Numbered from the stretch's first letter, positions 45,771 through 57,099 are shown. The stretch is 64,000 nucleotides of DNA from Vibrio sp. 16 (GCF_963681195.1 NZ_OY808997.1:62001-126000); one strand, 5' to 3'. A program made the numbers and translations. The notes: generated by a model from the sequence alone, not told the origin.

Positions 45771-46086
45771 ACCAATGTTCCTGTTAAGCTGACTTTTTCA
45801 ATTGGTGTGTACTGACGTGGGTATGTATCTATATTTATAGTTTTGTAACTAAATTATAATGACAGATTGGCGTTTTTTCAGAGAAATAATCTGATGGAGT
45901 GACCTTTAGGCAAAAATGCCTTGTTGCTGGTGGCTTTGTAGAGGGAAATCGGTATATACCCGACGGTGAGAGTAATATTCTCTAGCCGCGACAATAGCTT
46001 GTCGGTGTTATGGCAAATTACGATGTCGAGGGTGATGGAAGCGCTAGCGATATCGTGCGCTTCCATTGTTATGTAGACGTTCGCAT
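45771..46086. other. Intergenic region with a 10-bp inverted repeat
   Basis: This 316-bp gap between two minus-strand genes holds the chemoreceptor promoter. A perfect inverted repeat ATGGAAGCGC/GCGCTTCCAT (46035-46044 with 46057-46066) lies 20 nt past the CBS-gene stop and could fold as its terminator, though no T-run follows. A weak 62-codon frame here has no support. Confidence 0.5.
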
Positions 46087-46527
46087 CTACTCCATTTCTT
46101 CTGGTTCGGCTTCTTCTTGCAGTTCAAGTAAATTGATGGCGATTGAAACAAAGTCGCTGTCGGTAATAATGCCAACCAAATGGCCTTTATCTACCACAGG
46201 TAAACAGCCCACTTTGTGTTTCTGCATGTAGATTGCGCTCTCTTTCAACCCTGCTTGTGGCGCGACGGACATAATGCTGGTTTTCATCACTTCATAAAGC
46301 GGAGTATTGAGAGTATAGGACTGACTTTCGGGAAGTTTTTGTAGGCTTGATTCTTGTGCGGCGAGTACATCACGCTGTGAGACGACGCCCAATAACTTTC
46401 TATCCGCATCGATGATAGGAACATGACGGATGTCGAGCGCTTCCATCATGTTTTTGGCATCGGCGAGATTGTGGGAGCGAAGAAGCGTATGCGGGTTACG
46501 CGTCATCATATCTTCTACCTTAATCAT
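46087..46527 (-). CDS. Tandem CBS-domain protein
   Basis: A 146-aa cytoplasmic protein made of two CBS domains: VEDMMTRNPHTLLRSHNLADAKNMMEALDIRHVPIID at the N-terminus and VGCLPVVDKGHLVGIITDSDFVSIAINLL at the C-terminus, with an acidic tail. Stand-alone CBS pairs usually bind adenine nucleotides and regulate partners. I chose ATG at 46527, which has GGAGG upstream. No partner gene is adjacent, so its target is unknown. Confidence 0.87.
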   Translation of the reverse strand: MIKVEDMMTRNPHTLLRSHNLADAKNMMEALDIRHVPIIDADRKLLGVVSQRDVLAAQESSLQKLPESQSYTLNTPLYEVMKTSIMSVAPQAGLKESAIYMQKHKVGCLPVVDKGHLVGIITDSDFVSIAINLLELQEEAEPEEME

Positions 46528-46835
46528 GGCTGCCTCCTGATTTATTCTTTTTTGCTCTTTAAATATAGTGATTTTCTTCACTTGAGTTTGAGAGCTGAAC
46601 GCGTTTTTGTCCCGATAACCGCAACTTTTTTGCGGTAAATCAATGGTGAGTTCACTCGGCGAGAGCGGGAGGCAAATGAAGGGTTAAATGGGGCAAATGA
46701 TTACAATAATTCACATCTCTTTCCTTGATATTGCGAGCACGCAGAATATACTAGTCGGCTGCGAAAAACTCGTCGTCTGTTTGTGACAGAATCAGTTCGA
46801 CTCACATGAAAAACCACGACAAAAGATTTAGTAAC
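46528..46835. other. Intergenic region upstream of queA
   Basis: This 308-bp divergent gap carries promoters for the CBS gene and queA. A short stem ACCGCAA/TTGCGGT (46618-46624 with 46630-46636) is the only distinct structure; I see no gene. Confidence 0.5.
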
Positions 46836-47888
46836 ATGCAAGTATCTGATTTCCATTTTGACTTACCGGATGAGCTTATTGCTCGTTACCCACAGCCAGA
46901 ACGCACTGCGAGCCGTTTATTGCAAATGGATGGCAATACCGGCGAACTGGTTGATGGCACATTTACCGATGTTTTAGAGCAAGTCCAGCCAGGCGACTTG
47001 GTGGTGTTTAACAACACGCGAGTGATTCCTGCACGTATGTTCGGTCGAAAAGAGTCGGGCGGTAAGCTGGAAGTGCTTGTAGAACGCGTGCTTGATGAGA
47101 AAAGCATTCTCGCGCATGTTCGCTGCTCTAAATCTCCAAAGCCGGGAACGACGATTTTCATTGGTGAAAACGATGAATACTCAGCGGAAATGGTGGCACG
47201 TCATGATGCGCTGTTTGAGCTGAAGTTTAACGCAGAACAAAATGTATTGGCGGTATTGGAAGAAATCGGCCACATGCCACTTCCTCCGTATATTGACCGC
47301 CCTGATGAAGATTCAGATAAAGAGCGCTACCAAACGGTTTACAATGAAAAACCGGGTGCGGTTGCGGCGCCAACGGCAGGTCTTCACTTTGATGAACCTT
47401 TGCTTGAAAAGATCAAAGCAAAAGGCGTTGAGTTTGCCTACGTTACCTTGCATGTGGGTGCAGGTACGTTCCAACCTGTGAAAGTCGACAATATTAATGA
47501 ACACCACATGCATGCTGAGTACGTTGAAGTACCACAAGAAGTGGTGGATGCAATTAACGCAACTAAAGCTCGTGGCGGCCGTATTATTGCCGTGGGGACT
47601 ACGTCTGTACGCTCTCTAGAAAGTGCCGCGCAAGATGCGATCAAAAAGGGCACTGAGTTGGCTCCTTTCTTCGGTGATACTGAGATCTTCATCTTCCCAG
47701 GTTACGAATATCAGTTAGTGGATTGTCTAATCACTAACTTCCACCTGCCAGAATCGACACTGATCATGTTGGTCAGCGCATTCGCAGGTTATGAAAACAC
47801 GATGAACGCATACAAACACGCTGTAGAGAACAAGTACCGTTTCTTCTCTTATGGTGACTCGATGTTCATCAAGAAAAAAACTGACTAG
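46836..47888 (+). CDS. queA: tRNA preQ1(34) S-adenosylmethionine ribosyltransferase-isomerase
   Basis: A 350-aa enzyme that transfers and isomerises the ribose of S-adenosylmethionine onto preQ1 in tRNA to form epoxyqueuosine. The start [20 protein letters not shown] at 46836 matches the E. coli N-terminus; an upstream in-frame ATG would add 10 residues. [25 protein letters not shown] and [18 protein letters not shown] are conserved. tgt follows after 166 bp. Confidence 0.95.
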   Translation: MQVSDFHFDLPDELIARYPQPERTASRLLQMDGNTGELVDGTFTDVLEQVQPGDLVVFNNTRVIPARMFGRKESGGKLEVLVERVLDEKSILAHVRCSKSPKPGTTIFIGENDEYSAEMVARHDALFELKFNAEQNVLAVLEEIGHMPLPPYIDRPDEDSDKERYQTVYNEKPGAVAAPTAGLHFDEPLLEKIKAKGVEFAYVTLHVGAGTFQPVKVDNINEHHMHAEYVEVPQEVVDAINATKARGGRIIAVGTTSVRSLESAAQDAIKKGTELAPFFGDTEIFIFPGYEYQLVDCLITNFHLPESTLIMLVSAFAGYENTMNAYKHAVENKYRFFSYGDSMFIKKKTD

Positions 47889-47909
47889 CCTTGTGCTAGT
47901 TAGCTTTTT
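47881..47909 (+). terminator. Possible terminator overlapping the queA stop
   Basis: CTGACTAGC and GCTAGTTAG form a 9-bp stem (one G-T pair) with a 5-nt loop, followed by CTTTTTC. The stem includes the queA stop codon. It would separate or attenuate tgt expression. Confidence 0.6.
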
Positions 47910-47937
47910 CACCATTTATGATTTACGAGTGCTAGCA

Positions 47938-49191
<1,254 letters not shown>

Positions 49192-49211
49192 TTGACACGA
49201 TATAAAGATTC

Positions 49212-49240
49212 AAAGCCTTTGGCATTTTGCCAGAGGCTTT
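49212..49240 (+). terminator. Rho-independent terminator of tgt
   Basis: AAAGCCTTTGGCA and TGCCAGAGGCTTT form a 13-bp stem (one G-T pair) with a TTT loop and a T end, 20 nt after the tgt stop. yajC therefore probably has its own promoter within 49241-49366. Confidence 0.8.
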
Positions 49241-49366
49241 TGCTAATAAAGTAGGCAAACGCAAGCTATTTTTGAGAGAGCGATCTATATTAGTCACTCT
49301 CAGACTTGAAACTAAATTGCGAAAGCCCAACTTGGACATTAATAAAAAATACTAGAGGATGTTTTA

Positions 49367-49696
49367 ATGTTTATTTCTCAAGCTCACGCAGCAGCAGAAG
49401 GCGCACCAGCAGGCGGCGGTTTCGAAATGCTAATCATGTTAGGTATGTTCGCGGTGATCTTCTACTTCATGATCTACCGTCCACAAGCTAAGCGTGTAAA
49501 AGAGCACAAGAGCCTAATGAGCTCGATGGGTAAAGGTGATGAAGTGCTAACAAGCGGTGGCCTAGTGGGTAAAATCACTAAAATCGCAGAAGACAACGAC
49601 TACATCTCAATCGAGCTAAACACAAATAACGAAGTTGTTATCAAGAAAGATTTCGTTACTGCAGTGCTACCAAAAGGTACGCTTAAGTCTCTATAA
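49367..49696 (+). CDS. yajC: Sec translocon accessory protein YajC
   Basis: A 109-aa single-span inner-membrane protein, the usual YajC size (E. coli 110 aa). The membrane helix is at about residues 20-40 (MLIMLGMFAVIFYFMIYRPQ), followed by the basic QAKRVKEHKSLMSSMGKGDEVLTSGGLVGKI. It associates with SecDF and secD follows after 20 bp. Confidence 0.95.
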   Translation: MFISQAHAAAEGAPAGGGFEMLIMLGMFAVIFYFMIYRPQAKRVKEHKSLMSSMGKGDEVLTSGGLVGKITKIAEDNDYISIELNTNNEVVIKKDFVTAVLPKGTLKSL

Positions 49697-49716
49697 ACAG
49701 CTAAAGGATCTCCGCT

Positions 49717-51573
49717 GTGCTAAACCGCTATCCATTATGGAAGTATCTGATGGTGGTGTTAACCATCGCCGTTGCGGCCTTGTACGCACTTCCAAATATT
49801 TACGGTGAAGATCCGGCTATTCAAGTTACAGGGGCGCGTGGCGCCTCTGTTGATATGTCAACGCTGGATTCTGTCACACAAGCTCTTGATAAACAGGGCT
49901 TATCTCATAAATCCATTGCTTTAGAAAATGGATCTATTCTCGTACGTTTTAACGACACTGATACGCAAATTAGTGCTCGTGACGTGATCAATGAAGCGCT
50001 TGGCAAAGACAAGATTGTTGCTCTGAACCTTGCTCCTGCAACCCCTGACTGGCTTGAGTCTATTGGTGCAAATCCAATGAAGCTTGGTCTTGACCTACGT
50101 GGTGGTGTTCACTTCCTGATGGAAGTCGACATGGACGCTGCAATGGAGAAATTGGTTGGTCAACAGGAAGAAGCGTTCCGCAGTGAGCTACGTGAAGCGA
50201 AACTTCGTTACCGTGCCATTCGCCCTGCAGGGAAAGACGGCGTAGAAGTTTTACTTCGCAACGCCGAGCAACTTGCTGAGGCCGAAGCACTACTAAAGAA
50301 AAATCATCCGGATATGATCTTTGTTGATTCAGATTCGAATGGCCGCTTTGCATTGACCGCAACCTTTACTGAGCAACGTCTAACTGAAATTCGCAACTAT
50401 GCGGTAGAACAGAACATTACGATTCTGCGTAACCGTGTAAACGAACTGGGTGTTGCTGAGCCTCTTGTGCAGCGTCAAGGTGCAAGCCGAATTGTAGTTG
50501 AGTTACCTGGTGTTCAAGACACCGCACGTGCGAAAGAAATTCTTGGTGCAACCGCAACGCTTGAGTTCCGCGAAGTGGACTCTCAAGCGGATCTTGCTGC
50601 AGCTGTTAATGGCCGCGCGCCAGCTGGCAGCGAAATCAAGCAAGACCGTGATGGTCGCCCAGTTGTGCTTAAGAAGCGTGTCATTCTAGGCGGTCAAAGC
50701 ATTACTGACGCAAGTTCAAGTGTTGATGAATATGGTCGCCCTCAAGTTAACATCTCGCTAGACAGCGAAGGTGGTAACAAGATGGCTGCGTTCTCACGCC
50801 AGAACATCGGTAAGCTAATGGCAACGGTTTTCGCTGAATACAAAGACAGCGGTCGCCGAACTCCTGAAGGCCGTGTGATTCTGAACAAGCACGAAGAAGT
50901 GATCAACCAAGCAACGATTCAATCTGCGCTAGGTCGTAACTTCCGTATCACTGGTATTGATTCTGCGGCAGAAGCCCACAACCTAGCACTTCTACTTCGT
51001 GCAGGTGCTCTGATTGCACCGATCTCGATTGTTGAAGAGCGTACCATTGGTCCATCTATGGGTCAGCAAAACATCGATATGGGTATCCAAGCGATGATTT
51101 GGGGTATGGTTGCGGTAATGCTGTTTACCTTGGTTTACTACCGCAAGTTTGGCTTGATTGCTAACGTCGCGCTAATGGCGAACCTAGTGTTGATCATTGG
51201 TGTGATGTCGATGATCCCTGGTGCAACCATGACCCTACCGGGTATTGCGGGTATCGTTCTTACCGTTGGTATGGCCGTCGATGCGAACGTACTGATCTTT
51301 GAGCGTATTCGTGAAGAGCTTCGTGATGGCCGCAGCCCTCAGCAAGCGATTCACCAAGGCTATGCGAACGCATTCAGTACCATTGCCGATGCGAACATCA
51401 CGACCCTAATCACAGCGATCATCCTGTTTGCAGTGGGTACGGGCGCGATCAAAGGTTTCGCGGTCACGCTATCTATCGGTATCTTAACGTCTATGTTTAC
51501 AGCCATTGTGGGTACACGTTGTATCGTGAACCTTGCATACGGTGGTAAGCGAATCAACAAACTGTCGATCTAA
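49717..51573 (+). CDS. secD: Protein translocase subunit SecD
   Basis: A 618-aa RND-type membrane protein that, with SecF, uses the proton gradient to pull exported proteins across the inner membrane. One N-terminal helix, a large periplasmic P1 region ([18 protein letters not shown]) and five C-terminal helices with [23 protein letters not shown] are seen. The GTG start at 49717 agrees with E. coli SecD (615 aa). secF follows after 14 bp. Confidence 0.97.
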   Translation: MLNRYPLWKYLMVVLTIAVAALYALPNIYGEDPAIQVTGARGASVDMSTLDSVTQALDKQGLSHKSIALENGSILVRFNDTDTQISARDVINEALGKDKIVALNLAPATPDWLESIGANPMKLGLDLRGGVHFLMEVDMDAAMEKLVGQQEEAFRSELREAKLRYRAIRPAGKDGVEVLLRNAEQLAEAEALLKKNHPDMIFVDSDSNGRFALTATFTEQRLTEIRNYAVEQNITILRNRVNELGVAEPLVQRQGASRIVVELPGVQDTARAKEILGATATLEFREVDSQADLAAAVNGRAPAGSEIKQDRDGRPVVLKKRVILGGQSITDASSSVDEYGRPQVNISLDSEGGNKMAAFSRQNIGKLMATVFAEYKDSGRRTPEGRVILNKHEEVINQATIQSALGRNFRITGIDSAAEAHNLALLLRAGALIAPISIVEERTIGPSMGQQNIDMGIQAMIWGMVAVMLFTLVYYRKFGLIANVALMANLVLIIGVMSMIPGATMTLPGIAGIVLTVGMAVDANVLIFERIREELRDGRSPQQAIHQGYANAFSTIADANITTLITAIILFAVGTGAIKGFAVTLSIGILTSMFTAIVGTRCIVNLAYGGKRINKLSI

Positions 51574-51587
51574 GGCTAGGAATTAGT

Positions 51588-52535
51588 ATGTTTCAGATTC
51601 TAAAAGCAGAAAATACGATCGACTTTATGCGTTGGTCGAAGCTGGCATTCGTGTTCTCAATCCTCATGATTGGTGCGTCTATCTTTACTCTCTCAACCAA
51701 GTGGTTGAACTGGGGTCTAGATTTTACAGGCGGTACGCTAATCGAAGTGGGTTTCGAGCAGCCAGCAAACCTTGAAGACATTCGTAGCGCGCTTGAAGCA
51801 AAAGGCTTTGGCGATGCAACGGTACAGAACTTTGGTAGTGCTCGTGACGTGATGGTACGTCTTCGTCCACGTGATGATGTTGCGGGTGAAACGCTGGGCA
51901 ACCAGATCCTAAACGCTATCAAAGATGGTACCGGTGAAAGCGTAGAAATGCGTCGAATCGAGTTCGTAGGCCCTAACGTGGGTGACGAACTAACTGAAGC
52001 GGGTGGTCTTGCGATCCTTGTTTCGCTTATCTGTATCTTGATCTACGTATCGGTGCGATTCGAATGGCGTTTGGCAGCGGGTGCGGTATTGGCGCTTGCT
52101 CACGACGTTATCATTACGCTTGGTATCTTCTCTTTGATGCAAATCGAAGTGGATCTGACCATCGTAGCGGCATTATTGACGGTGGTCGGTTACTCGCTCA
52201 ACGATACCATCGTTGTCTTCGACCGTATCCGTGAGAACTTCCGTAAGATGCGTAAAGGCGAACCAGCAGACATCATGAACAGCTCAATCACTCAAACATT
52301 GAGCCGTACCCTGATTACTTCTGGTACGACCTTGTTTGTAGTTATTGCACTGTTTACGCAGGGTGGGGCTATGATTCATGGCTTCGCAACCGCACTTCTA
52401 CTGGGTATTACGGTTGGTACTTACTCATCAATCTACGTAGCATCAGCGCTAGCATTGAAACTGGGTATTACCAAAGAACACCTAATGCCACCTCAAGTAG
52501 AAAAAGAGGGTGCAGAGTTCGACGAGATGCCATAA
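51588..52535 (+). CDS. secF: Protein translocase subunit SecF
   Basis: A 315-aa partner of SecD with six membrane helices. LDFTGGTLIEVGF starts the periplasmic domain, and VVGYSLNDTIVVFDRIREN carries the conserved Asp used in proton transfer. Length matches E. coli SecF (323 aa). A terminator follows 19 nt later. Confidence 0.97.
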   Translation: MFQILKAENTIDFMRWSKLAFVFSILMIGASIFTLSTKWLNWGLDFTGGTLIEVGFEQPANLEDIRSALEAKGFGDATVQNFGSARDVMVRLRPRDDVAGETLGNQILNAIKDGTGESVEMRRIEFVGPNVGDELTEAGGLAILVSLICILIYVSVRFEWRLAAGAVLALAHDVIITLGIFSLMQIEVDLTIVAALLTVVGYSLNDTIVVFDRIRENFRKMRKGEPADIMNSSITQTLSRTLITSGTTLFVVIALFTQGGAMIHGFATALLLGITVGTYSSIYVASALALKLGITKEHLMPPQVEKEGAEFDEMP

Positions 52536-52554
52536 TCATCTCGAATAAGAGTGT

Positions 52555-52580
52555 AAAGCCGCTGCTTGTCAGCGGCTTTG
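52555..52580 (+). terminator. Rho-independent terminator of yajC-secDF
   Basis: A 10-bp perfect stem AAAGCCGCTG/CAGCGGCTTT with a 5-nt loop, followed by GTTGTTTTT. Confidence 0.85.
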
Positions 52581-52600
52581 TTGTTTTTGGAGGGCAGAGA

Positions 52601-53092
52601 ATGCGCATACTCGTCTTATGGCTTGGTTTATTGTCATGTCACGCATCGGCGACGACTTTGCTGCTCACAACGCCTATCCAAGAGTTTGTCTCTGATGTGC
52701 AATCGTCTTGGGTGCAATGTGAGGAGCAAGTCTGGTGTCAGGACGCGTTAACTTATTATCGCCATGACTACTATGGGCAAGCTGAACGCATTCATGAGCA
52801 GTGGGTGCTGGAGTTGTTCAGTGAGTATTCGAACCATCGATTCTCAGATCTTCAATTGAATCTGCGTAGTGATGGGTTTTCCTTGATCCACGTTGATATT
52901 GCTGGGAAGCAGTTTGATGTGATCCAGCAGTTAACCGTTAAAGGGGCTGAAGAGGCCGATAAAGCGCTCATTGAGTTCATTAATGCTTTTCCGGCTGCGC
53001 AGCCAAGAGTTTTAACTTGGCAAAGCCGATTATGGAAAGCCAAGTTGGTGAGTGATGGCGAGCTCATTTCGCTGAGTTTAATTCCGCGGTGA
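52601..53092 (+). CDS. Exported protein of unknown function
   Basis: A 163-aa protein with a signal peptide (residues 1-17, MRILVLWLGLLSCHASA). The mature part has two cysteines close together (QCEEQVWC) that could form a disulphide, and is otherwise rich in polar and aromatic residues. I do not recognise a family. ATG at 52601 follows GGAGGG, 65 nt past secF, beyond the terminator. Confidence 0.75.
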   Translation: MRILVLWLGLLSCHASATTLLLTTPIQEFVSDVQSSWVQCEEQVWCQDALTYYRHDYYGQAERIHEQWVLELFSEYSNHRFSDLQLNLRSDGFSLIHVDIAGKQFDVIQQLTVKGAEEADKALIEFINAFPAAQPRVLTWQSRLWKAKLVSDGELISLSLIPR

Positions 53093-53198
53093 AACGCAAA
53101 AATAAACTTCTCTAGATGCCGCACACTTTTCTTATTGGCTACAAACTTTAAGTCATAACTTGTTATGATGGTTGAAAATAATAAATAGGAAGCAAGTC

Positions 53199-53531
53199 AT
53201 GCCACATTTACGTTTTCGTGCAGTCGAACCACAAACGGTTCAAACTCTTTCTCAATCTCTCATTGACGGGTTGCAGCCTCATATGGATTGCCCAAGAGAG
53301 GATTTTACCTTTGAGTATATCTACAGTACCTTTTTCCATGAGGGGGAAGTTAGCGCTGCATACCCATTTGTCGAAGTGCTTTGGTTTGACCGCGGCCAAG
53401 AGACGCAAGATGCTGTGGCTAAGATCATTACTTCTCAAGTTCGTGGGATTATCGGTGAAGATGTCGATGTTGCGGTTATCTTTACGGCGTTGAATGCGCA
53501 AGGTTATTACGACAACGGATCACACTACTAG
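53199..53531 (+). CDS. DUF1904 (tautomerase-like) family protein
   Basis: A 110-aa cytoplasmic protein. MPHLRFRAVEPQTVQTLSQSL at the N-terminus, EDFTFEYIYSTFF and YPFVEVLWFDRGQETQDAVAK match DUF1904, a small family in the MIF/tautomerase superfamily. The Pro after Met1 would be the N-terminal catalytic proline of tautomerases if processed. I chose ATG at 53199 with TAGGAAG upstream. Activity unproven. Confidence 0.75.
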   Translation: MPHLRFRAVEPQTVQTLSQSLIDGLQPHMDCPREDFTFEYIYSTFFHEGEVSAAYPFVEVLWFDRGQETQDAVAKIITSQVRGIIGEDVDVAVIFTALNAQGYYDNGSHY

Positions 53532-53579
53532 AGCCGATAAGAGCGGTTTCAATCGGCGCAAGCAAGGGAGCTCAAGGGA

Positions 53580-54437
53580 ATGAAAATCACGTTCGGTTAT
53601 CGAAAAGGCTTTTGGGCTCTGTTGCTTATTTTAGTGTTCTCACCAGCACACGCCAGTCCTTGGGAGCAAGTCACACAGCCTTCATCACAAGCGCCTCAGT
53701 CAATCGGCAGTTATGCTAATGGGTGTCTTGCTGGCGGTGCCTCTCTACCGTTAAGTGGCGATGGTTATCAAGTGATTCGAAGTCAGCGGGCTCGTTACTA
53801 TGGTCACCCTGACGCAATTGGCTTTATCCAGCGTCTTGGTGCCTTGTCTCAGCAGCAGCTCTCCACACATATTTTGATCGGTGATATGTCACTGCCTCAA
53901 GGCGGCCGATTCTCTTCAGGGCATTCCAGCCATCAAACCGGATTAGATATTGATATCTGGTTAAAACTGGCCGATGAGCCGTTGTCACAGACTCAGTTGG
54001 CAGAGCCTAAACCGCTTAGTGTCGTTAACATCGAGCAATACCAACTGCTGAAAAACAATTGGAACCCGCGACATTTTGAGCTGGTTAAACTGGCTGCAAG
54101 CGATGAGCAGGTGGCGCGAATTTTTGTTCACCCTGTGATTAAAGAGAAGTTATGTGCCAGTGAACAAGCGAGTGATCGGGCTTGGTTACGCAAAGTGCGC
54201 CCGTGGTGGGGTCATCACTACCATATGCACGTGAGGTTAAAGTGCCCGCAAGATAGCCGTCACTGTAAGCCACAAGCAGCGCCACCACAAGGTGATGGTT
54301 GTGGTGCTGAGTTGGCGAGTTGGAAACCACAGCCTAAGCCGGCAGCCCCAAAAGCCGCTTCTGTAAAAGCGAAGAAGAAATCACCAAAAGTGATGCCCGA
54401 ACAGTGTCGACAACTTCTGGCTGTAAATGGTCGTTGA
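53580..54437 (+). CDS. mepA: Penicillin-insensitive murein endopeptidase
   Basis: A 285-aa periplasmic LAS-type zinc peptidase that cuts D-Ala-mesoDAP cross-links in peptidoglycan. The signal peptide ends near AHAS at residues 23-26. The zinc site is SGHSSHQTGLDIDIW (His118, Asp125) with the distal WGHHYHMHVRLKCP. The C-terminus has a Pro/Lys-rich tail (about residues 245-270). E. coli MepA is 274 aa. Confidence 0.94.
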   Translation: MKITFGYRKGFWALLLILVFSPAHASPWEQVTQPSSQAPQSIGSYANGCLAGGASLPLSGDGYQVIRSQRARYYGHPDAIGFIQRLGALSQQQLSTHILIGDMSLPQGGRFSSGHSSHQTGLDIDIWLKLADEPLSQTQLAEPKPLSVVNIEQYQLLKNNWNPRHFELVKLAASDEQVARIFVHPVIKEKLCASEQASDRAWLRKVRPWWGHHYHMHVRLKCPQDSRHCKPQAAPPQGDGCGAELASWKPQPKPAAPKAASVKAKKKSPKVMPEQCRQLLAVNGR

Positions 54438-54759
54438 TAAATTCATAATAGCCACACAGTTACTCTTGTTTTTGTAATTTTATTTCATATATCCCGAACT
54501 CTAAGTACGAATAATTCGAACTCTGATTTTTCGTCTCTATCTCGTTACATTTCTTTTCTCTTTTTCAATTTTCGCTACGCTTTCACGTCTTCTGTGACGA
54601 TTTTTACGGCTCTTTTTATCACTTGAGTTGATATAAATCATGGCTGTAGAGAACCAGAGCCCCTGATTTTCTCTGACCATAAATCCAAACGGTCTCTTTT
54701 TTCGTAAAAAAATTACAGTTAACTACGTTTTAAGCACGACACGTTATTGAGGAACCGAG
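54438..54759. other. Intergenic region upstream of cioA
   Basis: This 322-bp AT-rich gap holds no credible gene. It contains the FNR-type box at 54628-54641 and presumably the cioAB promoter. Confidence 0.6.
54628..54641 (+). promoter_or_regulatory. FNR/ANR-type box upstream of cioAB
   Basis: TTGATATAAATCAT matches the FNR consensus TTGAT-N4-ATCAA at 9 of 10 defined positions and lies 119 bp before the cioA start. Control of a terminal oxidase by an oxygen sensor is plausible; direction of effect is unknown. Confidence 0.65.
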
Positions 54760-56091
54760 ATGTTAGATACCCTCATGCTGTCGCGGATTCAGTTCGCGGC
54801 CAATATCAGCTTTCACATTCTTTTTCCGACCATCACTATCGCTTTGGCTTGGATGCTGGTCTTTTTTAAGTGGCGCTACAATCGCACTCAAGCACCTGTT
54901 TGGCTCGATGTTTATTATTTCTGGGTCAAAATTTTCGCCCTGACATTCGCTTTGGGCGTCGTGTCGGGCATTACGATGAGTTTTCAATTTGGAACCAACT
55001 GGCCTGGTTTTATGGAGCGAGTCGGCAATGTCGCAGGACCGCTATTGGGCTATGAGGTGATGACTGCATTCTTTATGGAAGCGACTTTCCTTGGGGTGAT
55101 GTTGTTTGGTCGAGGCCGCGTCCCTGATTGGTTTCATACCCTTGCGACGGTATTGGTTGCGGTGGGGACAACTATGTCAGCGTTTTGGATCTTAGTACTC
55201 AACAGTTGGATGCATACGCCAAGTGGTTACGAAGTGGTCGATGGCATCGTGCACGTCACCAGTTGGAAAGAAGTGATTCTCAACCCATCGCTGCCTTACC
55301 GCTTTGCTCATACTTTGCTCGCCTCCGCCTTGACGGCAAGTTTCTTGATCGCCGGTATCTCAGCTTATCAAGTGATTAAGCAGCCGAATCATCGAGCCGC
55401 TAAATTGGGCTTGAAAGTCTCTCTATTTGCGGCAGCTGGATTTATACCGCTGCAGATATTCGTTGGGGATTTGCATGGATTGAATACCCTAGAGCATCAA
55501 CCTGCCAAAATCGCGGCGATGGAAGGGGTTTGGGAAACGGAGCAAGGTGCACCTTTGCTGTTGTTTGCAATGCCGAACGAAGAGACGCGAAGCAATGATT
55601 TTGCTGTTGGTATTCCTAAGCTCGCGAGTCTGATATTGACGCATGACCTTAACGGGGAGATTGCGGGGTTAAATGAGTTTGCGCCGGATCACCCACCGGT
55701 TAAGCCGCTTTTCTTTGGTTTCAGAGTCATGGTTGGGGTCGGTGTGTTGATGTTATTGGTCAGTTGGTTTGGGGCGGCTAGGTTGGCTCGCAAAAATGCA
55801 CTGCCGAAGCCCTATCTTTATACCGTGTTGGCGATGACGTTTTCCGGCTGGGTAGCAACATTGGCTGGGTGGTACGTGACAGAGATAGGCAGGCAGCCAT
55901 GGCTTGTGAGTGGAGTTCTGAGAACCTCTGAAGCCGTGACCCCAGTTGCGAGCAGCCAAGTCATGATTTCGCTGGTTATGTATTTAGTGATCTACGCGAT
56001 TTTGCTGGTGGCGTACATTCACACTCTGTTCTATTTGGCACGTAAAGACGTGGCAGCGCATCAAGTTACCCTAGAGCAACAAGAGGCCTAA
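54760..56091 (+). CDS. cioA: Cyanide-insensitive-type cytochrome bd oxidase subunit I
   Basis: A 443-aa quinol oxidase subunit. Haem ligands align with E. coli CydA: His19 in AANISFHILFPT, the second His in YRFAHTLLASALTASFL and Met in FGFRVMVGVGV. The Q-loop lacks the long insert of E. coli CydA (522 aa), and ETEQGAPLLLFAMPNEET is typical of the CioA branch. GRQPW is conserved. It would reduce O2 to water using quinol. It lies 2 bp before cioB. Confidence 0.9.
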   Translation: MLDTLMLSRIQFAANISFHILFPTITIALAWMLVFFKWRYNRTQAPVWLDVYYFWVKIFALTFALGVVSGITMSFQFGTNWPGFMERVGNVAGPLLGYEVMTAFFMEATFLGVMLFGRGRVPDWFHTLATVLVAVGTTMSAFWILVLNSWMHTPSGYEVVDGIVHVTSWKEVILNPSLPYRFAHTLLASALTASFLIAGISAYQVIKQPNHRAAKLGLKVSLFAAAGFIPLQIFVGDLHGLNTLEHQPAKIAAMEGVWETEQGAPLLLFAMPNEETRSNDFAVGIPKLASLILTHDLNGEIAGLNEFAPDHPPVKPLFFGFRVMVGVGVLMLLVSWFGAARLARKNALPKPYLYTVLAMTFSGWVATLAGWYVTEIGRQPWLVSGVLRTSEAVTPVASSQVMISLVMYLVIYAILLVAYIHTLFYLARKDVAAHQVTLEQQEA

Positions 56092-56093
56092 TC

Positions 56094-57086
56094 ATGCTCG
56101 ACTATTTACCAGAAATTTATCTTTTGCTGCTTGGCTTTTCGGTCTTTATGTATGCAGTGCTAGACGGCTACGATTTGGGCGTGGGGATCTTGTTGCCTAG
56201 TGATAATGAAGTTCAACGCGATAGGATGATTGCCTCGATCGGACCATTTTGGGATGCCAATGAAACCTGGTTGGTACTCGCAGTAGGTATTTTGTTGATC
56301 GCTTTTCCGACCGCACACAGTTTGATTCTTACTGAGCTTTATCTACCAACGGCGATTATGCTGATTGCGCTGATCATGCGTGGGGTAGCGTTTGATTTCC
56401 GAGCCAAAGCAAACGCTGACCACAAACCGCGCTGGGATTGGTGTTTTAGGATCGGATCATTGGTGACCGCGCTGACTCAAGGTTACATGGTTGGCCGATA
56501 CATCATGGGCTTTGAGCACAGCAGTGAGGCGTTTGGTTTTGCTTGGTTAAGTGCTTTATGTGTCGCTGCTGCGTATGTCTACATTGGTGGTGCTTGGCTG
56601 GTACTCAAAACGGAAGGGGATTTACAGGTCCGTTCAGCGCGATGGTCAAGGCGTGCGGGTTGGCTTGCTGCTCTGGGCATTTTGGCTGTGAGTGTGATTA
56701 ACCCTATCGTCAACGAGCAGGTTGCTCTTCGCTGGTTCAGCTTCCCAGAAATCTTGCTATTAACCCCTGTACCGCTTGTGGTTCTGGCGACGATATTTCT
56801 AGTCGACCGTTATTTGCGTCAAGTCCCTATGGTCAATGACTTCGGTGTCCGCTGGCCATTCTTTGGCGTTACTCTGATTTTTGCTCTCAGCTTCCTTGGC
56901 TTAGCGTACAGCTTTTTCCCTGAGGTGGTACCGGGCACCATGTCAGCAAAAGAGGCGGCGTCTTCTCCTGCAACTTTGATGATTGTCGGGTATGGTGTAA
57001 TGATCGTGATGCCGATGATCTTGCTTTATACCTTCGCGGTGTATCGAATTTTTAAGGGGAAAGCGACGGAGTTGAGCTACAAGTAA
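56094..57086 (+). CDS. cioB: Cyanide-insensitive-type cytochrome bd oxidase subunit II
   Basis: A 330-aa membrane subunit of the bd oxidase. It opens with LPEIYLLLLGFSVFMYAVLDGYDLGVGIL and contains GPFWDANETWLVLAVGILLIAFP, the typical CydB/CioB N-terminal pattern. Eight to nine helices are expected. No CydX-like small gene follows in the 48 bp before the convergent yfhL. Confidence 0.92.
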   Translation: MLDYLPEIYLLLLGFSVFMYAVLDGYDLGVGILLPSDNEVQRDRMIASIGPFWDANETWLVLAVGILLIAFPTAHSLILTELYLPTAIMLIALIMRGVAFDFRAKANADHKPRWDWCFRIGSLVTALTQGYMVGRYIMGFEHSSEAFGFAWLSALCVAAAYVYIGGAWLVLKTEGDLQVRSARWSRRAGWLAALGILAVSVINPIVNEQVALRWFSFPEILLLTPVPLVVLATIFLVDRYLRQVPMVNDFGVRWPFFGVTLIFALSFLGLAYSFFPEVVPGTMSAKEAASSPATLMIVGYGVMIVMPMILLYTFAVYRIFKGKATELSYK

Positions 57087-57099
57087 AACATCAGATACG

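Noticed and set aside
45878..46066. A 62-codon minus-strand frame between the chemoreceptor and CBS genes
   Set aside because: It covers an inverted repeat, has no ribosome site and no protein-like pattern.
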